DNA from: Candidatus Methanocomedens sp.
Lineage (GTDB): Archaea; Halobacteriota; Methanosarcinia; Methanosarcinales; Methanocomedenaceae
Reading direction: 5' to 3'
Assembly (NCBI GenBank): GCA_013374385.1
Contig: QBUR01000117.1
Coordinates: 1-5,826 of the forward strand
DNA length: 5,826 nucleotides
Shown here: positions 5,818 to 5,826 of the stretch, in pieces
How positions within the stretch are numbered: the stretch's first letter is position 1
How the letters are laid out: every line of letters starts with the position of its first letter
Position numbers and translations under genes: made by a program
Notes under the pieces: model-generated
Database searches by the model: none
The model's input: the letters and a program-made list of their open reading frames with translations, nothing else
What the model was told of the DNA's origin: nothing

Positions 5818-5826
5818 GTAATATAA
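5818..5826 (-). promoter_or_regulatory. Candidate TATA box for rubrerythrin
   Basis: On the minus strand the window edge reads TTATATTAC. This would place transcription start near 5796 and leave a leader of about 65 bases before ATG 5731. A closer AT-rich word (TTTAATTT, about 5763-5770) would instead give a leader under 10 bases. The evidence does not choose between them, and the upstream context is cut off. Confidence 0.3.

Overview
This window looks like chromosomal DNA of a methane-metabolising archaeon, either a methanogen or an ANME-type methanotroph near the Methanosarcinales. The strongest evidence is a complete mch gene (methenyl-tetrahydromethanopterin cyclohydrolase). Supporting signs are archaeal TATA-type promoters, a QueE enzyme that in Archaea would feed archaeosine synthesis, a secreted protein with a PGF-CTERM-like archaeosortase tail, and a rubredoxin-first rubrerythrin. 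The exact lineage cannot be settled by eye.

Layout. Bases 1-236 are an AT-rich leader with a TATA candidate and a clear imperfect hairpin (164-190). Next come an M20-family amidohydrolase (237-1439) and a GNAT acetyltransferase (1436-1885) that overlap by ATGA and so probably form one operon. mch follows with its own promoter (TATA near 1919-1926), a good ribosome binding site and an intrinsic-type terminator folded around its stop codon (2914-2947). queE starts 28 bases after the mch stop, directly behind that terminator. Its promoter may be the AT-rich loop of the terminator itself, which is an inference.

The 288 bases after queE hold the most unusual structure: a roughly 141-base non-coding element with perfect 16-base terminal inverted repeats, flanked by TAGA on both sides. 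It looks like a MITE or a deleted insertion sequence. It sits immediately before a cell-surface protein gene (about 3997-5151). An obvious signal peptide is encoded in frame right up to the element, yet no ATG, GTG or TTG precedes it. The insertion therefore appears to have separated or removed the start of this gene, which is otherwise intact to its C-terminal anchor.

The last gene, on the minus strand (5216-5731), is a reverse rubrerythrin, probably for peroxide or oxygen defence. It converges on the surface-protein gene, and a 7-base-pair hairpin lies between them.

Functionally the window is a set of small independent units: central C1 metabolism (mch), tRNA modification (queE), amide hydrolysis and acetylation (M20 plus GNAT), the cell surface (PGF-CTERM protein) and oxidative-stress defence. 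No CRISPR array, tRNA, rRNA or recognisable phage gene was seen. I did not identify a convincing new multi-gene system. The best leads are the MITE-like insertion and the startless secreted protein behind it.
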